A DNA stretch of 64,000 nucleotides, from assembly GCF_008000935.1 (NCBI RefSeq), contig NZ_CP042831.1:372001-436000 (forward strand), written 5' to 3'. Of this stretch, positions 45,062-53,945 are shown one piece after another. Under the pieces are notes generated by a model that saw only the letters and a list, made by a program, of their open reading frames with translations, searched no databases and was not told the DNA's origin. Origin of the DNA: Flavobacterium alkalisoli (GTDB taxonomy: Bacteria; Bacteroidota; Bacteroidia; Flavobacteriales; Flavobacteriaceae). The position numbers and the translations under genes are program-made. How positions within the stretch are numbered: the first letter of the stretch is position 1; every line of letters starts with the position of its first letter.

Positions 45062-46387
45062 TTACTCTCCGTACATTTCCTTAATAAAGTCCTGATAAGT
45101 AACTTCTTTCTCTTTTGCTTTAACATTTTCTTTGAAAAGGTTAAGCATTTTTTCGCTCATTACCTGCTCAGATAATCTCTTTACTTCGTCTTTGTTAGAA
45201 AGAACTCTTGAAACAATATTATCAACATCAGCATCAGTTGGGTTCATCTGACCGAATTGTGCCATTTGTTTTTTAATAACATCTGAAGTATAAGCCTTAA
45301 GATCGTCAAAAGTTATTTGCAGGTTGTTTTCAGTAATAACCTTACCTTCAATTAACTGGTAACGTAAACCTTTTTCAGATTTAGCATACTCTTCTTCAGC
45401 CTGCTCTGCAGTAAGCGGGTTCTCACCTACAGTCTGTATCCATTTTTTAAGGAATTCAGCAGGAAGGTCGAATTTAGTGTTCTCAATTAAGAACTCAGTT
45501 ACATCGTTAAGGAATTTCTGGTCTGCCTGAGTAGCAAATTGCTGCTCTGCGTCTTCCTTAATTTTTTCTTTTAACTGCTCTACAGAAGTTACAACACCTT
45601 CACCAAAAAGCTTATCAAAAAGCTCCTGGTTAAGCTCAGCTTTCTCAGTAGTATTTATTTCTTCGATAGTGAAGTCTACATCAATTTCAAGACCGTGTAC
45701 ATCGTCATGGCTTACTTTAAGGTAATCCATAAGTTTGTGATCGTCATCAAAAAGGTTTTTAGTAGAAACTGTTACAACATCCCCTACTTTTTTACCGATA
45801 AATTTCTTTCCGGTAGTTTTAGTTTTGAAGATAGAAGGAGTAATAGTTACTGTATTGTTGATACCTTTCTCCTCGTTTGTAAACGTACCGCGGATATCAT
45901 CACCTTCTTCTGATTTTTCTTTAGAAACAAGCTTACCGTATTGTTTTTGAATACGCTCAAGCTGCTCTTCAAGCATAGTATCGTCTGCCTTGATTATATA
46001 TTTTACAAGTTTGTTTTTTGCAGCAAGGTCTATTTTGAATTCAGGAGCAAGACCAAGTTCAAATTCAAAGGCATAATCATCAGCATCCCAGTTGAAATCT
46101 TCAGTCAATTTAGGAAGCGGATTACCTAATATATCCAGTTTCTCCTCAACAAGATAATCGTTAAGTGAAGACTGAAGTAATTTGTTTACCTCATCTACAA
46201 GAATGGCTTTGCCATATTGTTTTTGTATCAGGCTCATTGGAACAGCACCTTTCCTGAATCCGGGAATGCTTGCATTTTTCCTGTAATCCTGTAAAACTTT
46301 ATCTACCTTTGGTTTGTAGTCCTCTTTTGTAATAGCTACTGTTACAACAGCATTTAATGCATCTACCTGCTCTCTTGTAATATTCAT
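45062..46387 (-). CDS. tig: Trigger factor
   Basis: 441 residues. Ribosome-associated folding chaperone. The N-terminal ribosome-binding signature is seen as IPGFRKGAVPMSLIQKQYG near residue 40. The middle part (about 150-240) is the peptidyl-prolyl isomerase-like domain position, but the FKBP active-site residues are not clear, as usual for Bacteroidota. The C-terminal part is helical and highly charged, forming the arms. It is directly upstream of clpP-clpX, the common bacterial order, and has a hairpin terminator before clpP. An unusual inverted repeat covers its promoter. Confidence 0.94.
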   Translation of the reverse strand: MNITREQVDALNAVVTVAITKEDYKPKVDKVLQDYRKNASIPGFRKGAVPMSLIQKQYGKAILVDEVNKLLQSSLNDYLVEEKLDILGNPLPKLTEDFNWDADDYAFEFELGLAPEFKIDLAAKNKLVKYIIKADDTMLEEQLERIQKQYGKLVSKEKSEEGDDIRGTFTNEEKGINNTVTITPSIFKTKTTGKKFIGKKVGDVVTVSTKNLFDDDHKLMDYLKVSHDDVHGLEIDVDFTIEEINTTEKAELNQELFDKLFGEGVVTSVEQLKEKIKEDAEQQFATQADQKFLNDVTEFLIENTKFDLPAEFLKKWIQTVGENPLTAEQAEEEYAKSEKGLRYQLIEGKVITENNLQITFDDLKAYTSDVIKKQMAQFGQMNPTDADVDNIVSRVLSNKDEVKRLSEQVMSEKMLNLFKENVKAKEKEVTYQDFIKEMYGE

Positions 46388-46419
46388 TATCTAAATTATT
46401 TTAAAAACCATAAAATTAT

Positions 46420-46450
46420 GGGTTGCAAAAATATACTTTTTTTGCAACCC
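46420..46450 (-). promoter_or_regulatory. tig promoter inside a perfect inverted repeat
   Basis: Perfect 12-base arms GGGTTGCAAAAA and TTTTTGCAACCC around a 7-base centre. On the minus strand the left arm carries TATTTTTG (46433-46426), an exact -7 element 39 bases before the tig start. The symmetry suggests an operator that a dimeric regulator could use, or a hairpin at the RNA start. Confidence 0.55.
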
Positions 46451-46509
46451 ATACAAGTTTTTAAAATATTGTATTTCAACACCCTTAAAAAGAATACTGC
46501 TGCTTATTT

Positions 46510-46857
46510 TCAGGAAGCCTCTTTTTCTGAAAGTCTGGTTACCAGCGACTGGCAAAATGATAGTATAAGACTAAAAAGCAGGGCGTACCAAAAGCCATCT
46601 ACATAAAAGCCGGGAACCAGCTCTACACAAAGTAAAATGATAACAGCATTTATAACCAGCAGGAACAACCCTAAAGTAAAGATTGTTGCAGGAAGCGTAA
46701 ACAAAACCAATAGTGGCTTTACAAAAATATTAAGCAACCCTAACACCAAAGCCACGAGTAATGCCGACCCCCAGCCGTCTACCCTAACTCCCGGCAGCAG
46801 GTGAGATAACAACAAAACAAAAACAGTGGTAAAGAAAATATTTATAAGTGTTCTCAT
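46510..46857 (-). CDS. Small membrane protein of the phage-holin-4/DUF (PF04020) type
   Basis: 115 residues from ATG 46857; an upstream ATG at 46881 lies at a TATATTTA promoter-like sequence. Four hydrophobic segments are visible (about 4-22, 29-50, 55-78 and 90-110), with GLLNIFVKPLLVLFTLPATI and a VELVPGFYVDGFWYALLFSL repeat of the first GVRVDGWGSALLVAL. The family is named after phage holins but occurs as a chromosomal protein of unknown function in many bacteria; it is not evidence of a prophage here. Confidence 0.85.
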   Translation of the reverse strand: MRTLINIFFTTVFVLLLSHLLPGVRVDGWGSALLVALVLGLLNIFVKPLLVLFTLPATIFTLGLFLLVINAVIILLCVELVPGFYVDGFWYALLFSLILSFCQSLVTRLSEKEAS

Positions 46858-46887
46858 GTTAAAAAATTTTATTGCTGACATAAATAT

Positions 46888-46920
46888 AAAAAAAGCACCG
46901 CTAAAATGCGGCGCTTTTAA
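46888..46920 (-). terminator. Terminator of the FadL-lipase operon
   Basis: Arms AAAAGCACCGC (46891-46901) and GCGGCGCTTTT (46908-46918) pair with one G-U; minus-strand T-run follows. Confidence 0.85.
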
Positions 46921-46942
46921 GAAAATGTTATGGCTAACCTAA

Positions 46943-48514
46943 CTAGTTTGTTGGCAATACAGTAGCACCAGGATAGTACCCGGGAACTATTAGCGGAAGG
47001 TTAGCATTATAATGCTCATTAATAACTTTAATTATCTCATTTGCGATAGCAGCATACCCCCTTGCATTAGGATGTACTCCGTCAAGAGAGAAAACAGTAG
47101 TATTTAGAGCAGAAGTACTAAAATAATCTGCTGTATAAATCTGACCATCCTCTACTCTTAAACCACTTACAAGCTGGTTAAGAATTGCATTCATATCTGC
47201 CACAGCAAGACCTTTAGAAGCCGCAATAGCCTTAATCGTTTGGTTATAACTTAAAGTAGCAGTATTAACCATTTCTATTTCAGCCTCAGTAAGTACGTGA
47301 TTATCCTGCAACGGGTAAGTAACCCCAAATTTATCAAAAGGAGCCGGTATACCTGCCGGAGCAGTACCTATAACGCTTCTTGTTGTAAGCAATATAAGAT
47401 CGTTTGCAGTCGCTTGTCTTGCCTGTCCAAAAGTTTGCCCTAAAAAGGCTGCATAAGGTGCAAATTGAGGAATACCACCCGCAGCTGCAGTAATCTGTGC
47501 ACTAAAATTAGTGGCTGCCTCATCTTTAATTAAAAGCGGATTAGCACCTAAAACAGACAATGGGTTAATCCTATCCGGCTGACCAAGCGCAGTAAACACC
47601 TGATCTAAAAACGCATATATAGTACCATTAAGTTCGTTCATTGCAGCAGCACCTGCCTGAGTATTACCCCCACCCAAAGTACTTGTAGTTAAAGGATTAT
47701 AGGGCACTGTAGTGAAAAACGGTATTGACGTTACATTAGGAACTGTAGCCACAACTCCTTTTGCCCCTCCTGAAGTAAGAAGATCTGTAATTCCCGAATA
47801 CACACTGGCAAATACATTAGGGTCTGTAATATCGTTTGCCCCATAAGTAGAGGGATCGAAATTACCTGTCTGGTCTACACCAATACCTCCTGAAGTTGCA
47901 AAGGAAAGAACATCGTTACTTCCTATCCAGTTAGTAAAGAAAGTTGGATTTTTAGACATTGCATCAGCCATTACAGTAGTAGACGGCGAAGTTGCGTGAC
48001 GCACAAAATAAGGATTTGCCTGCCCTAACGCAACACCTGCAAGATTACCGTATCCCGGTGCAAGTAAGTGGAATGATTTTGCTCCCGGCACACCCATATT
48101 ATTATAAGCTGTAGCCTGAAGATTACCCACCTCAATAGTACACGCAGCAGCAAGAGGCTCAGGACCACCGGCAGTAGCATCAATAATAAGCCTTGTAGCA
48201 GCTATCTGATTACCACCAAGCAAAAGACCTCCCGCATTGTTAATATCATCATCATAAGACGGTTGTGTAAAAGCACCTCCACCCACTACAGCAAACTGCT
48301 GTGATAACAGGTTAGGAAAAGAATAAGACTGGCTCACTCTGGAAACAGTACCATCCATATAACCTGCAGTTAAAGAGTTACCTATTGCCACATAAGATGT
48401 AAAATCTGCATCTCCGGCACTGTAACTACTGTTGCTTACCTCATTATCAAATTCAGGTTCACAGGCAATAAGGCCCGCAGCAAGCAATGATAAGTATATA
48501 AATTTATTTTTCAT
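46943..48514 (-). CDS. SGNH/GDSL-hydrolase lipoprotein
   Basis: 523 residues. The signal peptide ends in LIAC (Cys18, lipoprotein). The catalytic Ser47 is in VAIGNSLTAGYMDG (block I), the Asn of the oxyanion hole in WIGSNDVL, and the Asp478/His481 pair in DGVHPNARGYA. A hydrolase of lipids or other esters, anchored in the outer membrane. It starts 11 bases after the stop of the FadL-type porin gene, so substrate uptake and hydrolysis are probably linked: the porin takes up hydrophobic compounds and the lipase releases them. Substrate unknown. Confidence 0.9.
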   Translation of the reverse strand: MKNKFIYLSLLAAGLIACEPEFDNEVSNSSYSAGDADFTSYVAIGNSLTAGYMDGTVSRVSQSYSFPNLLSQQFAVVGGGAFTQPSYDDDINNAGGLLLGGNQIAATRLIIDATAGGPEPLAAACTIEVGNLQATAYNNMGVPGAKSFHLLAPGYGNLAGVALGQANPYFVRHATSPSTTVMADAMSKNPTFFTNWIGSNDVLSFATSGGIGVDQTGNFDPSTYGANDITDPNVFASVYSGITDLLTSGGAKGVVATVPNVTSIPFFTTVPYNPLTTSTLGGGNTQAGAAAMNELNGTIYAFLDQVFTALGQPDRINPLSVLGANPLLIKDEAATNFSAQITAAAGGIPQFAPYAAFLGQTFGQARQATANDLILLTTRSVIGTAPAGIPAPFDKFGVTYPLQDNHVLTEAEIEMVNTATLSYNQTIKAIAASKGLAVADMNAILNQLVSGLRVEDGQIYTADYFSTSALNTTVFSLDGVHPNARGYAAIANEIIKVINEHYNANLPLIVPGYYPGATVLPTN

Positions 48515-48525
48515 GTCAATTTTTA

Positions 48526-49770
48526 TTAGAAACTATAACTTAAACCTATACCCGGAGAAAACACAACACTTTTGTAAGTACCTCCAAATGAAGTATACTG
48601 TCCGTCTTCCTGATAGTAATCATATGAATTATCAACTTCATCAAAGTGTAGGAACAGGAATGAGAAGTCTACACCCAGTTTAGGGTTTATCTTATATGTT
48701 AAACCACCTGTATATCCCATAGAATCATTTCTTGGTGTTTCAGGAGCAAAGTAACCATCCTGAACCGGACTCTCGTCAAAGTACCAACCCGCACGGAAAG
48801 AGAACTTATCGTTAGCAATATACTGAGCTCCTATTCTGTATGTGTTTGAATCCTGATAATTTCTAGGGTTAACCGATGTAGGAACACTATTATGGAAATC
48901 AACCACTAACGATTTGTAAGCATCCCAAAAAGCCCTGTTATAATCAAAAGCAAAAAGAAGCTTATCATTTACTTCATAAGAAAAACCTACGGTAAGTTCA
49001 GCAGGAAGAGGAAGATCTGCATCAAAAGTTGTATTGGTTAATGTACCTGAAAGATAAGCAGGAACATCATGGAAAGTAGCATCACCATCGCGAGCTTCCA
49101 TTATAATTTCTGAACGATAGTTAGCACCAATTGTAAGTTTCTCTACTGGCTTTAAAGTAAACCCTGCTGTCCACCCCCACGCATTTACACCAGTGGCATC
49201 TATAGTTAAATCTGTCCTGTTTCCGTTTTCATCCGTAAGGCTTCTGCTAACGTTTCTATTAAAGTTAACACTACCCGTTACAAATATAGGACCACCGCCT
49301 ACACTAAAATAATCGTTCACTTTTAATGATACAGACGGCTGAACGTAAATAGCCTGAAGATCGATATTATTAACCAGGTGAGAACCCTGCCAATCCTGAT
49401 CCCATTCAACAGCACTACCATAAGGTGAATAAACCGCTAAACCTACCGAAAGCCAGTCGGTAGCTCTATAAGAAACATATGCACTAAAAGGTGTTCCAAA
49501 ATTCTCTGTAGAATTCATCCAGTTATTTTCCCTGTTCTGGAACTTTGTTCTTGCAAAAAGGGCATTACCCCCTATAGATGCATTAAAACGGTCTTCCAGG
49601 AATGCCATACCCGAAGGGTTAAAAAACAAAACCTCGGCACTGTTTATAACAGCCACACCGGTATGCCCCATAGCCAGCTGTTTCTGCCCCTGAAGACTAA
49701 CCCTGTATCCACCTGCAAAAGCCGTGGAAGCCGTTAAAGCCATTAGGGTTAAAGATAATAGTTTTCTCAT
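48526..49770 (-). CDS. OmpP1/FadL-family outer-membrane transport protein
   Basis: 414 residues. Signal peptide ending near TAFAGG, then the FadL-type opening GGYRVSLQGQKQLAMGHTGVA and ALLFFNPSGMAFL-like segment (EVLFFNPSGMAFLE). Regular aromatic-ended beta strands run to the C-terminal VVFSPGIGLSYSF, ending in Phe, as for outer-membrane barrels. It imports long-chain fatty acids or other hydrophobic compounds by lateral opening. First gene of the operon with the SGNH lipase, promoter at 49814-49821. Confidence 0.93.
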   Translation of the reverse strand: MRKLLSLTLMALTASTAFAGGYRVSLQGQKQLAMGHTGVAVINSAEVLFFNPSGMAFLEDRFNASIGGNALFARTKFQNRENNWMNSTENFGTPFSAYVSYRATDWLSVGLAVYSPYGSAVEWDQDWQGSHLVNNIDLQAIYVQPSVSLKVNDYFSVGGGPIFVTGSVNFNRNVSRSLTDENGNRTDLTIDATGVNAWGWTAGFTLKPVEKLTIGANYRSEIIMEARDGDATFHDVPAYLSGTLTNTTFDADLPLPAELTVGFSYEVNDKLLFAFDYNRAFWDAYKSLVVDFHNSVPTSVNPRNYQDSNTYRIGAQYIANDKFSFRAGWYFDESPVQDGYFAPETPRNDSMGYTGGLTYKINPKLGVDFSFLFLHFDEVDNSYDYYQEDGQYTSFGGTYKSVVFSPGIGLSYSF

Positions 49771-49813
49771 GGTTAAATAAGTATTAGTTTTTCATATTGT
49801 AAATAGCTTATAT

Positions 49814-49821
49814 CAAATTTA
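49814..49821 (-). promoter_or_regulatory. -7 promoter element of the FadL-lipase operon
   Basis: On the minus strand TAAATTTG, exact TAnnTTTG match, 44 bases before the start at 49770. The rest of the AT-rich gap 49822-50084 shows no gene. Confidence 0.55.
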
Positions 49822-50084
49822 GGATATTTTATGAAAAATACAACGATTGAGACAAAAATATTATGCATTCATAATAATTTATTTTACAAAAAATACATAT
49901 TTTTTTTGACAATATGATTGTTAAAAAATCTATATTTTAAATAAATAACATAAAATTAACCAGAATTAACTATTAAGAACTTCGTTAACTAAAGATTAGG
50001 ACACCATACTATTAACAAAAGCATAAAGTAGTTTAAGAATCATTTAAATCGCTGTACCTTACCCGTTAAAATCAAATCAGCCTT

Positions 50085-51647
50085 ATGTCCCTCTTAAAAA
50101 AAATACTCATCGGAACAGGTGTTTTAATACTACTCCTAATAATAGCCAATTACGGAATAAGCTACTGGATATCCCAAAAACTACCTTCTGTACTACAATC
50201 GGAAGAAAAAATGCCTTACAACATCAGCTACAGGGATCTTGACATTGACTTACTGCGCGGAAACCTAACTGTTCTGGATGCAGCACTATCTCCTAAAGAT
50301 ACTTCCGGAACCCCAATGAAAAATGGTGCTTTTGGAAAAATTGATAAGATAAAAATAGAGAGTTTTAGCCTATGGCAACTGCTTGTAAACGATAAAATAA
50401 AAGTACAGCATATCATTATAGAGAAACCGGAAATCATTCTTTACCCCGAAGAAAACAAATATCACGTTAAAGGAAAACTTGTTAAGCCTTTTAAAAATAC
50501 TATATCTACAGAAACAATTGACCTAACAGAGGGTAAATTCACATTATTGGACTCCACAGATAAAATAAAACTCCAAGCCTATAACATAAAGATTAATCTA
50601 AAAAAAATAAAAGTAGACAGTTCTACAGTAAAGAACAATATGCCTGTTAAATACTCGTCTTATTTGTTTAACTGCGACAGCATCTATTATCAGGCAGGGA
50701 GCCAATACCATATTACGACTCAAAAAATAACATTAAGCGACACCTCTGCTATTGTAAATAATTTTAAACTGACCCCGGAGCTTAGCCGTATCGCTTTTGC
50801 TAAATCCATACCTAAAGAAAAAGACCAATACCGAATAGCGGTAGAAAAAATACATGTCCCAAATTCTGTTTGGGGATTTGTAAACGACACTCTTTTTGTG
50901 CATTCTCCTGAAATAAACCTTAATAAGGTAAATGCGGTAATCTACAGGCCAAAAATGCCAACTGACGATCTTAGCACCAAAAAACTGTATAGCCAGATGT
51001 TAAGGGAACTGAATTTTGACCTTCAGATTGACAAAATAAACCTGAAAGACTCCTATCTTGAATATCAGGAACAGCAAAGCTACGACAGGGAACCGGCAAA
51101 GGTGTCCTTCTCAAATTTTAATGCTACGGTAGCCAACATATACAGCCCGTTGCATAAAGAAGAGTTCCCAACCACCTCGCTGGACGTAAGCTGCCTGTTT
51201 ATGAAATCGTCACCGTTAAATGTACATTGGACGTTTAATATCCCGGACCAAAGTGACTCCTTTACCATAAAAGGACATTTACAAAATGTAAACAGCAGCA
51301 CGATAGACCCCGTAGCAAAGCCTCTTATGAATCTTACCACACAAGGTGACCTGGAACAGATTTATTTCACCTTTAACGGCAATCGGGAAACATCAAATGG
51401 TGCTTTTGCAATAAGGTATGAAAACCTAAAAGTAAAACTTTACAAAAAGGATGGGAAGAAAGAAAACAAACTCATGTCGGCTGTTGGAAACCTGTTAGCC
51501 AAAAATGATAGTGACGGCGACTTAAAACAGGCCGATGTAAGTGTTGACAGAGAAAAAAGTAAATCGGTATTCAACTTTTTATGGCGCTTTTTACAGGAAG
51601 GCCTCAAAAAAACATTACTCCCTAAAATAATGACTAAAAAAGATTAA
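50085..51647 (+). CDS. AsmA/DUF748-like single-pass membrane protein
   Basis: 520 residues. One N-terminal membrane helix (about 6-26), then the AsmA/DUF748-type start NISYRDLDIDLLRGNLTVLD and repeated beta segments such as KIESFSLWQLL, HIIIEKPEIILYP and INLKDSYLEYQEQ. The layout agrees with the DUF748 group of AsmA-like proteins with a single inner-membrane helix and a periplasmic beta-rich body. Ends in a basic LLPKIMTKKD. Function unknown; likely envelope-related. A strong terminator follows. Confidence 0.75.
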   Translation: MSLLKKILIGTGVLILLLIIANYGISYWISQKLPSVLQSEEKMPYNISYRDLDIDLLRGNLTVLDAALSPKDTSGTPMKNGAFGKIDKIKIESFSLWQLLVNDKIKVQHIIIEKPEIILYPEENKYHVKGKLVKPFKNTISTETIDLTEGKFTLLDSTDKIKLQAYNIKINLKKIKVDSSTVKNNMPVKYSSYLFNCDSIYYQAGSQYHITTQKITLSDTSAIVNNFKLTPELSRIAFAKSIPKEKDQYRIAVEKIHVPNSVWGFVNDTLFVHSPEINLNKVNAVIYRPKMPTDDLSTKKLYSQMLRELNFDLQIDKINLKDSYLEYQEQQSYDREPAKVSFSNFNATVANIYSPLHKEEFPTTSLDVSCLFMKSSPLNVHWTFNIPDQSDSFTIKGHLQNVNSSTIDPVAKPLMNLTTQGDLEQIYFTFNGNRETSNGAFAIRYENLKVKLYKKDGKKENKLMSAVGNLLAKNDSDGDLKQADVSVDREKSKSVFNFLWRFLQEGLKKTLLPKIMTKKD

Positions 51648-51651
51648 ATAC

Positions 51652-51681
51652 AAAAGGCTGTTCAGTTGAACAGCCTTTTGT
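51652..51681. terminator. Bidirectional terminator
   Basis: Perfect 12-base stem AAAAGGCTGTTC/GAACAGCCTTTT with loop AGTT, serving the DUF748-like gene and the convergent hydrolase gene. Confidence 0.9.
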
Positions 51682-51683
51682 AT

Positions 51684-52451
51684 TTATGCAGTAAGAAACG
51701 CCAGTGTCTCTGCAACAAAATCCTTTGGATTTTCGGCATGCAACCAGTGCCCTGAATTTTTAATATCTTTTATTATTGCTTTAGGAAAATGATTGTGAAT
51801 AGTTTCAAAATCCTGATCTTTTATATAATCAGATCTGTCACCCCTTAAAAATAAAACCGACCCATCATATACAGTACCTTCCGGCAATGCAGTACCGATA
51901 TTATCTATTTTCTCGGTAAGGACTTTTAAATTAAACCTGAAAGCCAGTTGTCCCTGCTCTACCCAGTAAAGGTTTTTCATCAGGAATTGACGGGTACCAA
52001 AGTCAGGGATATACTGTTGTAATATTTCCTCAACATCACTCCTGCTCGGTTTTACAGAAAAATCTATCGCATTAAGCCCGGCAAGTATGTCCTGATGATG
52101 TGGCCTGTAGTATTTAGGCCCTATATCGGCAACCACTAACTTCTCAAGCATTTCAGGATGCGTCATAGCAAAGAACATACTTATCTTCCCTCCCATTGAA
52201 TGGCCTATTATGTCAACCTTTTCAAGATTATGCTCTTTACAGTAGTCATAAAGATCCTGCACCATTAAATCATAATTAAACTCATCTGACTGCAAGCTTC
52301 TGCCATGGTTTCTCATATCCAGGGCATGAACTTCAAACCCTCTTTCGGCATATTGCCCGCCAAGCGTTTTCCAGTTGTCAGACATTCCTAAAAAGCCGTG
52401 AATTATAAGCAATGGCTTTCCGCTTCCTTCTATTCTTGAATATAAACTCAT
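51684..52451 (-). CDS. Alpha/beta-fold hydrolase
   Basis: 255 residues. Oxyanion-hole HGFLGMSDNWK, the nucleophile Ser in IGHSMGGKISMFFA (G-x-S-x-G), the Asp in FLRGDRSDY and the catalytic His in NSGHWLHAENP form the triad. Closest in layout to the YbfF-type esterases. Natural substrate unknown. It begins 2 bases after the stop of pdxJ (same strand) and is therefore co-transcribed. Confidence 0.92.
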   Translation of the reverse strand: MSLYSRIEGSGKPLLIIHGFLGMSDNWKTLGGQYAERGFEVHALDMRNHGRSLQSDEFNYDLMVQDLYDYCKEHNLEKVDIIGHSMGGKISMFFAMTHPEMLEKLVVADIGPKYYRPHHQDILAGLNAIDFSVKPSRSDVEEILQQYIPDFGTRQFLMKNLYWVEQGQLAFRFNLKVLTEKIDNIGTALPEGTVYDGSVLFLRGDRSDYIKDQDFETIHNHFPKAIIKDIKNSGHWLHAENPKDFVAETLAFLTA

Positions 52452-52453
52452 TA

Positions 52454-53167
52454 TTATTTAAGTTTTTGAAGATACATATTCACTACATTCTCAATACCCA
52501 GATAAAGTGATTCAGAAATAAGGGCATGCCCGATAGAAACTTCCAGAAGCCCCGGAATGTTATCTTTAAAGAACTTAATATTATCAAGACTAAGATCGTG
52601 ACCGGCATTTAGACCTAAACCCAACTCGTTTGCAAGTTTTGCTGAAGCCACATAAGGTGCAATACCCGCTTCATTCCCTAATCCGTATTCATGAGCAAAT
52701 GCTTCGGTATAAAGTTCAATCCTGTCTGTACCGGTTTCTTTAGCCCCTTCAATCATGTTGAGTACAGGATCAACAAAAATGGAGGTACGAATGCCATTTC
52801 TCTTAAACTCGGCAATCACTTCCTGCAAAAACGATTTATGCTTTATCGTGTCCCAACCCGCATTAGATGTTATGGCATCATCCGCATCAGGAACCAGTGT
52901 GACCTGTGTAGGCTTTACTTCCAGCACTAAATCCATAAATTTCTTTATAGGATTACCCTCAATATTATACTCTGTATAAACAACAGGAACCAAATCCCTT
53001 GCATCCTGATAACGGATATGCCTTTCATCAGGCCTCGGGTGAATGGTAACCCCTTGTGCTCCAAATTTCTGAACATCGGCAGCAACTTTAAGCAAATCAG
53101 GCACATTACCGCCTCTTGAGTTCCTTAACGTTGCTATTTTGTTTATATTTACACTAAGTTTTGTCAT
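52454..53167 (-). CDS. pdxJ: Pyridoxine 5'-phosphate synthase
   Basis: 237 residues from ATG 53167; an earlier ATG lies inside the promoter element and was excluded. A TIM-barrel enzyme that joins 1-deoxyxylulose 5-phosphate with aminoacetone 3-phosphate in DXP-dependent vitamin B6 synthesis. Motifs: LSVNINKIATLRNSRGG, GVTIHPRPDERHIR, VTLVPD, and GLGLNAGHDLSLDN with the conserved His and GHALIS. First gene of an operon with the alpha/beta hydrolase; divergent from the CBS-domain gene. Confidence 0.96.
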   Translation of the reverse strand: MTKLSVNINKIATLRNSRGGNVPDLLKVAADVQKFGAQGVTIHPRPDERHIRYQDARDLVPVVYTEYNIEGNPIKKFMDLVLEVKPTQVTLVPDADDAITSNAGWDTIKHKSFLQEVIAEFKRNGIRTSIFVDPVLNMIEGAKETGTDRIELYTEAFAHEYGLGNEAGIAPYVASAKLANELGLGLNAGHDLSLDNIKFFKDNIPGLLEVSIGHALISESLYLGIENVVNMYLQKLK

Positions 53168-53194
53168 TTTGTCCCTGTTTATTTGAATTTTACA

Positions 53195-53202
53195 CAAAAA
53201 TA
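53195..53202 (-). promoter_or_regulatory. -7 promoter element of pdxJ
   Basis: On the minus strand TATTTTTG, exact TAnnTTTG match, 28 bases before the start at 53167. Confidence 0.6.
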
Positions 53203-53229
53203 CAAAGTAAAATTAAGGTAGAATATTCT

Positions 53230-53237
53230 TATTTTTG
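53230..53237 (+). promoter_or_regulatory. -7 promoter element of the CBS-nadK operon
   Basis: TATTTTTG, exact TAnnTTTG match, 35 bases before the start at 53272, divergent from the pdxJ promoter 28 bases away. Confidence 0.6.
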
Positions 53238-53271
53238 ATTATTTTGCACTAGTAACTGATACTTCCCCAAC

Positions 53272-53931
53272 ATGATTGATATAACTGATTTTATCAACAA
53301 TAAAATAAAACCCCTTAACACAACTGAATCTGTAGCAGATGCGCAGGATCTTTTTGCCGAATACCCATTTTCACATTTTCCTGTACTGGAAAACGATGTA
53401 TATATAGGTTGTGCCGGCAGCGAAGACATCGACCTTATGGAAATAGACAAAACCATGAATGACATGCGCTATACTTTTGACAGGTTTTTTGTTAGGGATA
53501 CAACAATCTGGCTTGATGTGCTTGAAGTATTTGCCAAAAACGAAACCAACATAATGCCTGTTTTGGATAGCGAAAATAAGTACCTGGGCTATTATGAAAT
53601 TACAGATATAATACAGTTTTTCCATCAAACCCCTTTCCTTAAAGAAGACGGAGGCATACTTGTAGTGGAAAAAGGAGTTGCCGATTACACAATGAGCGAA
53701 GTGGCGCAGATAGTAGAAAGCAACAACGGCAGGCTTTTGGGATCGTTCATATCTGAAGCTAACCTTGAAAAAGTACAGATTACCTTAAAAATAAGCCTGG
53801 GCGGGCTTAGTGAAATAATCCAGACATTCAGGAGGTATAATTATGAAATTATTTCTGAACATCAGGAAGACGCCTACCTTAACACATTAAAAGACCGTTC
53901 TGATTACCTGGACAAATACCTGAACATATAA
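53272..53931 (+). CDS. CBS-domain protein with ACT-like C-terminus
   Basis: 219 residues. A pair of CBS repeats in about the first 120 residues (TTESVADAQDLFAEYPFSHFPVLE; FAKNETNIMPVLDSENKYLGYYEI in shorter stretches). The second half (GGILVVEKGVADYTMSEVAQ, then VQITLKISLGG) has the strand-helix pattern of an ACT-type ligand domain. CBS modules bind adenosyl nucleotides. Its stop is 14 bases before the nadK start, so it may sense nucleotides and adjust NAD kinase or its pathway, which is inference from position. Confidence 0.8.
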   Translation: MIDITDFINNKIKPLNTTESVADAQDLFAEYPFSHFPVLENDVYIGCAGSEDIDLMEIDKTMNDMRYTFDRFFVRDTTIWLDVLEVFAKNETNIMPVLDSENKYLGYYEITDIIQFFHQTPFLKEDGGILVVEKGVADYTMSEVAQIVESNNGRLLGSFISEANLEKVQITLKISLGGLSEIIQTFRRYNYEIISEHQEDAYLNTLKDRSDYLDKYLNI

Positions 53932-53945
53932 TAAGCGTGAAGAAT

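Noticed and set aside
46510..46857. Holin name as evidence of a prophage
   Set aside because: The family is widespread on chromosomes, and no integrase, capsid, tail or lysis gene is nearby.
49822..50084. Possible gene or RNA in the AT-rich gap before the DUF748-like gene
   Set aside because: No frame longer than a few tens of codons, no strong hairpin and no exact promoter element directed at a start codon beyond the FadL promoter.
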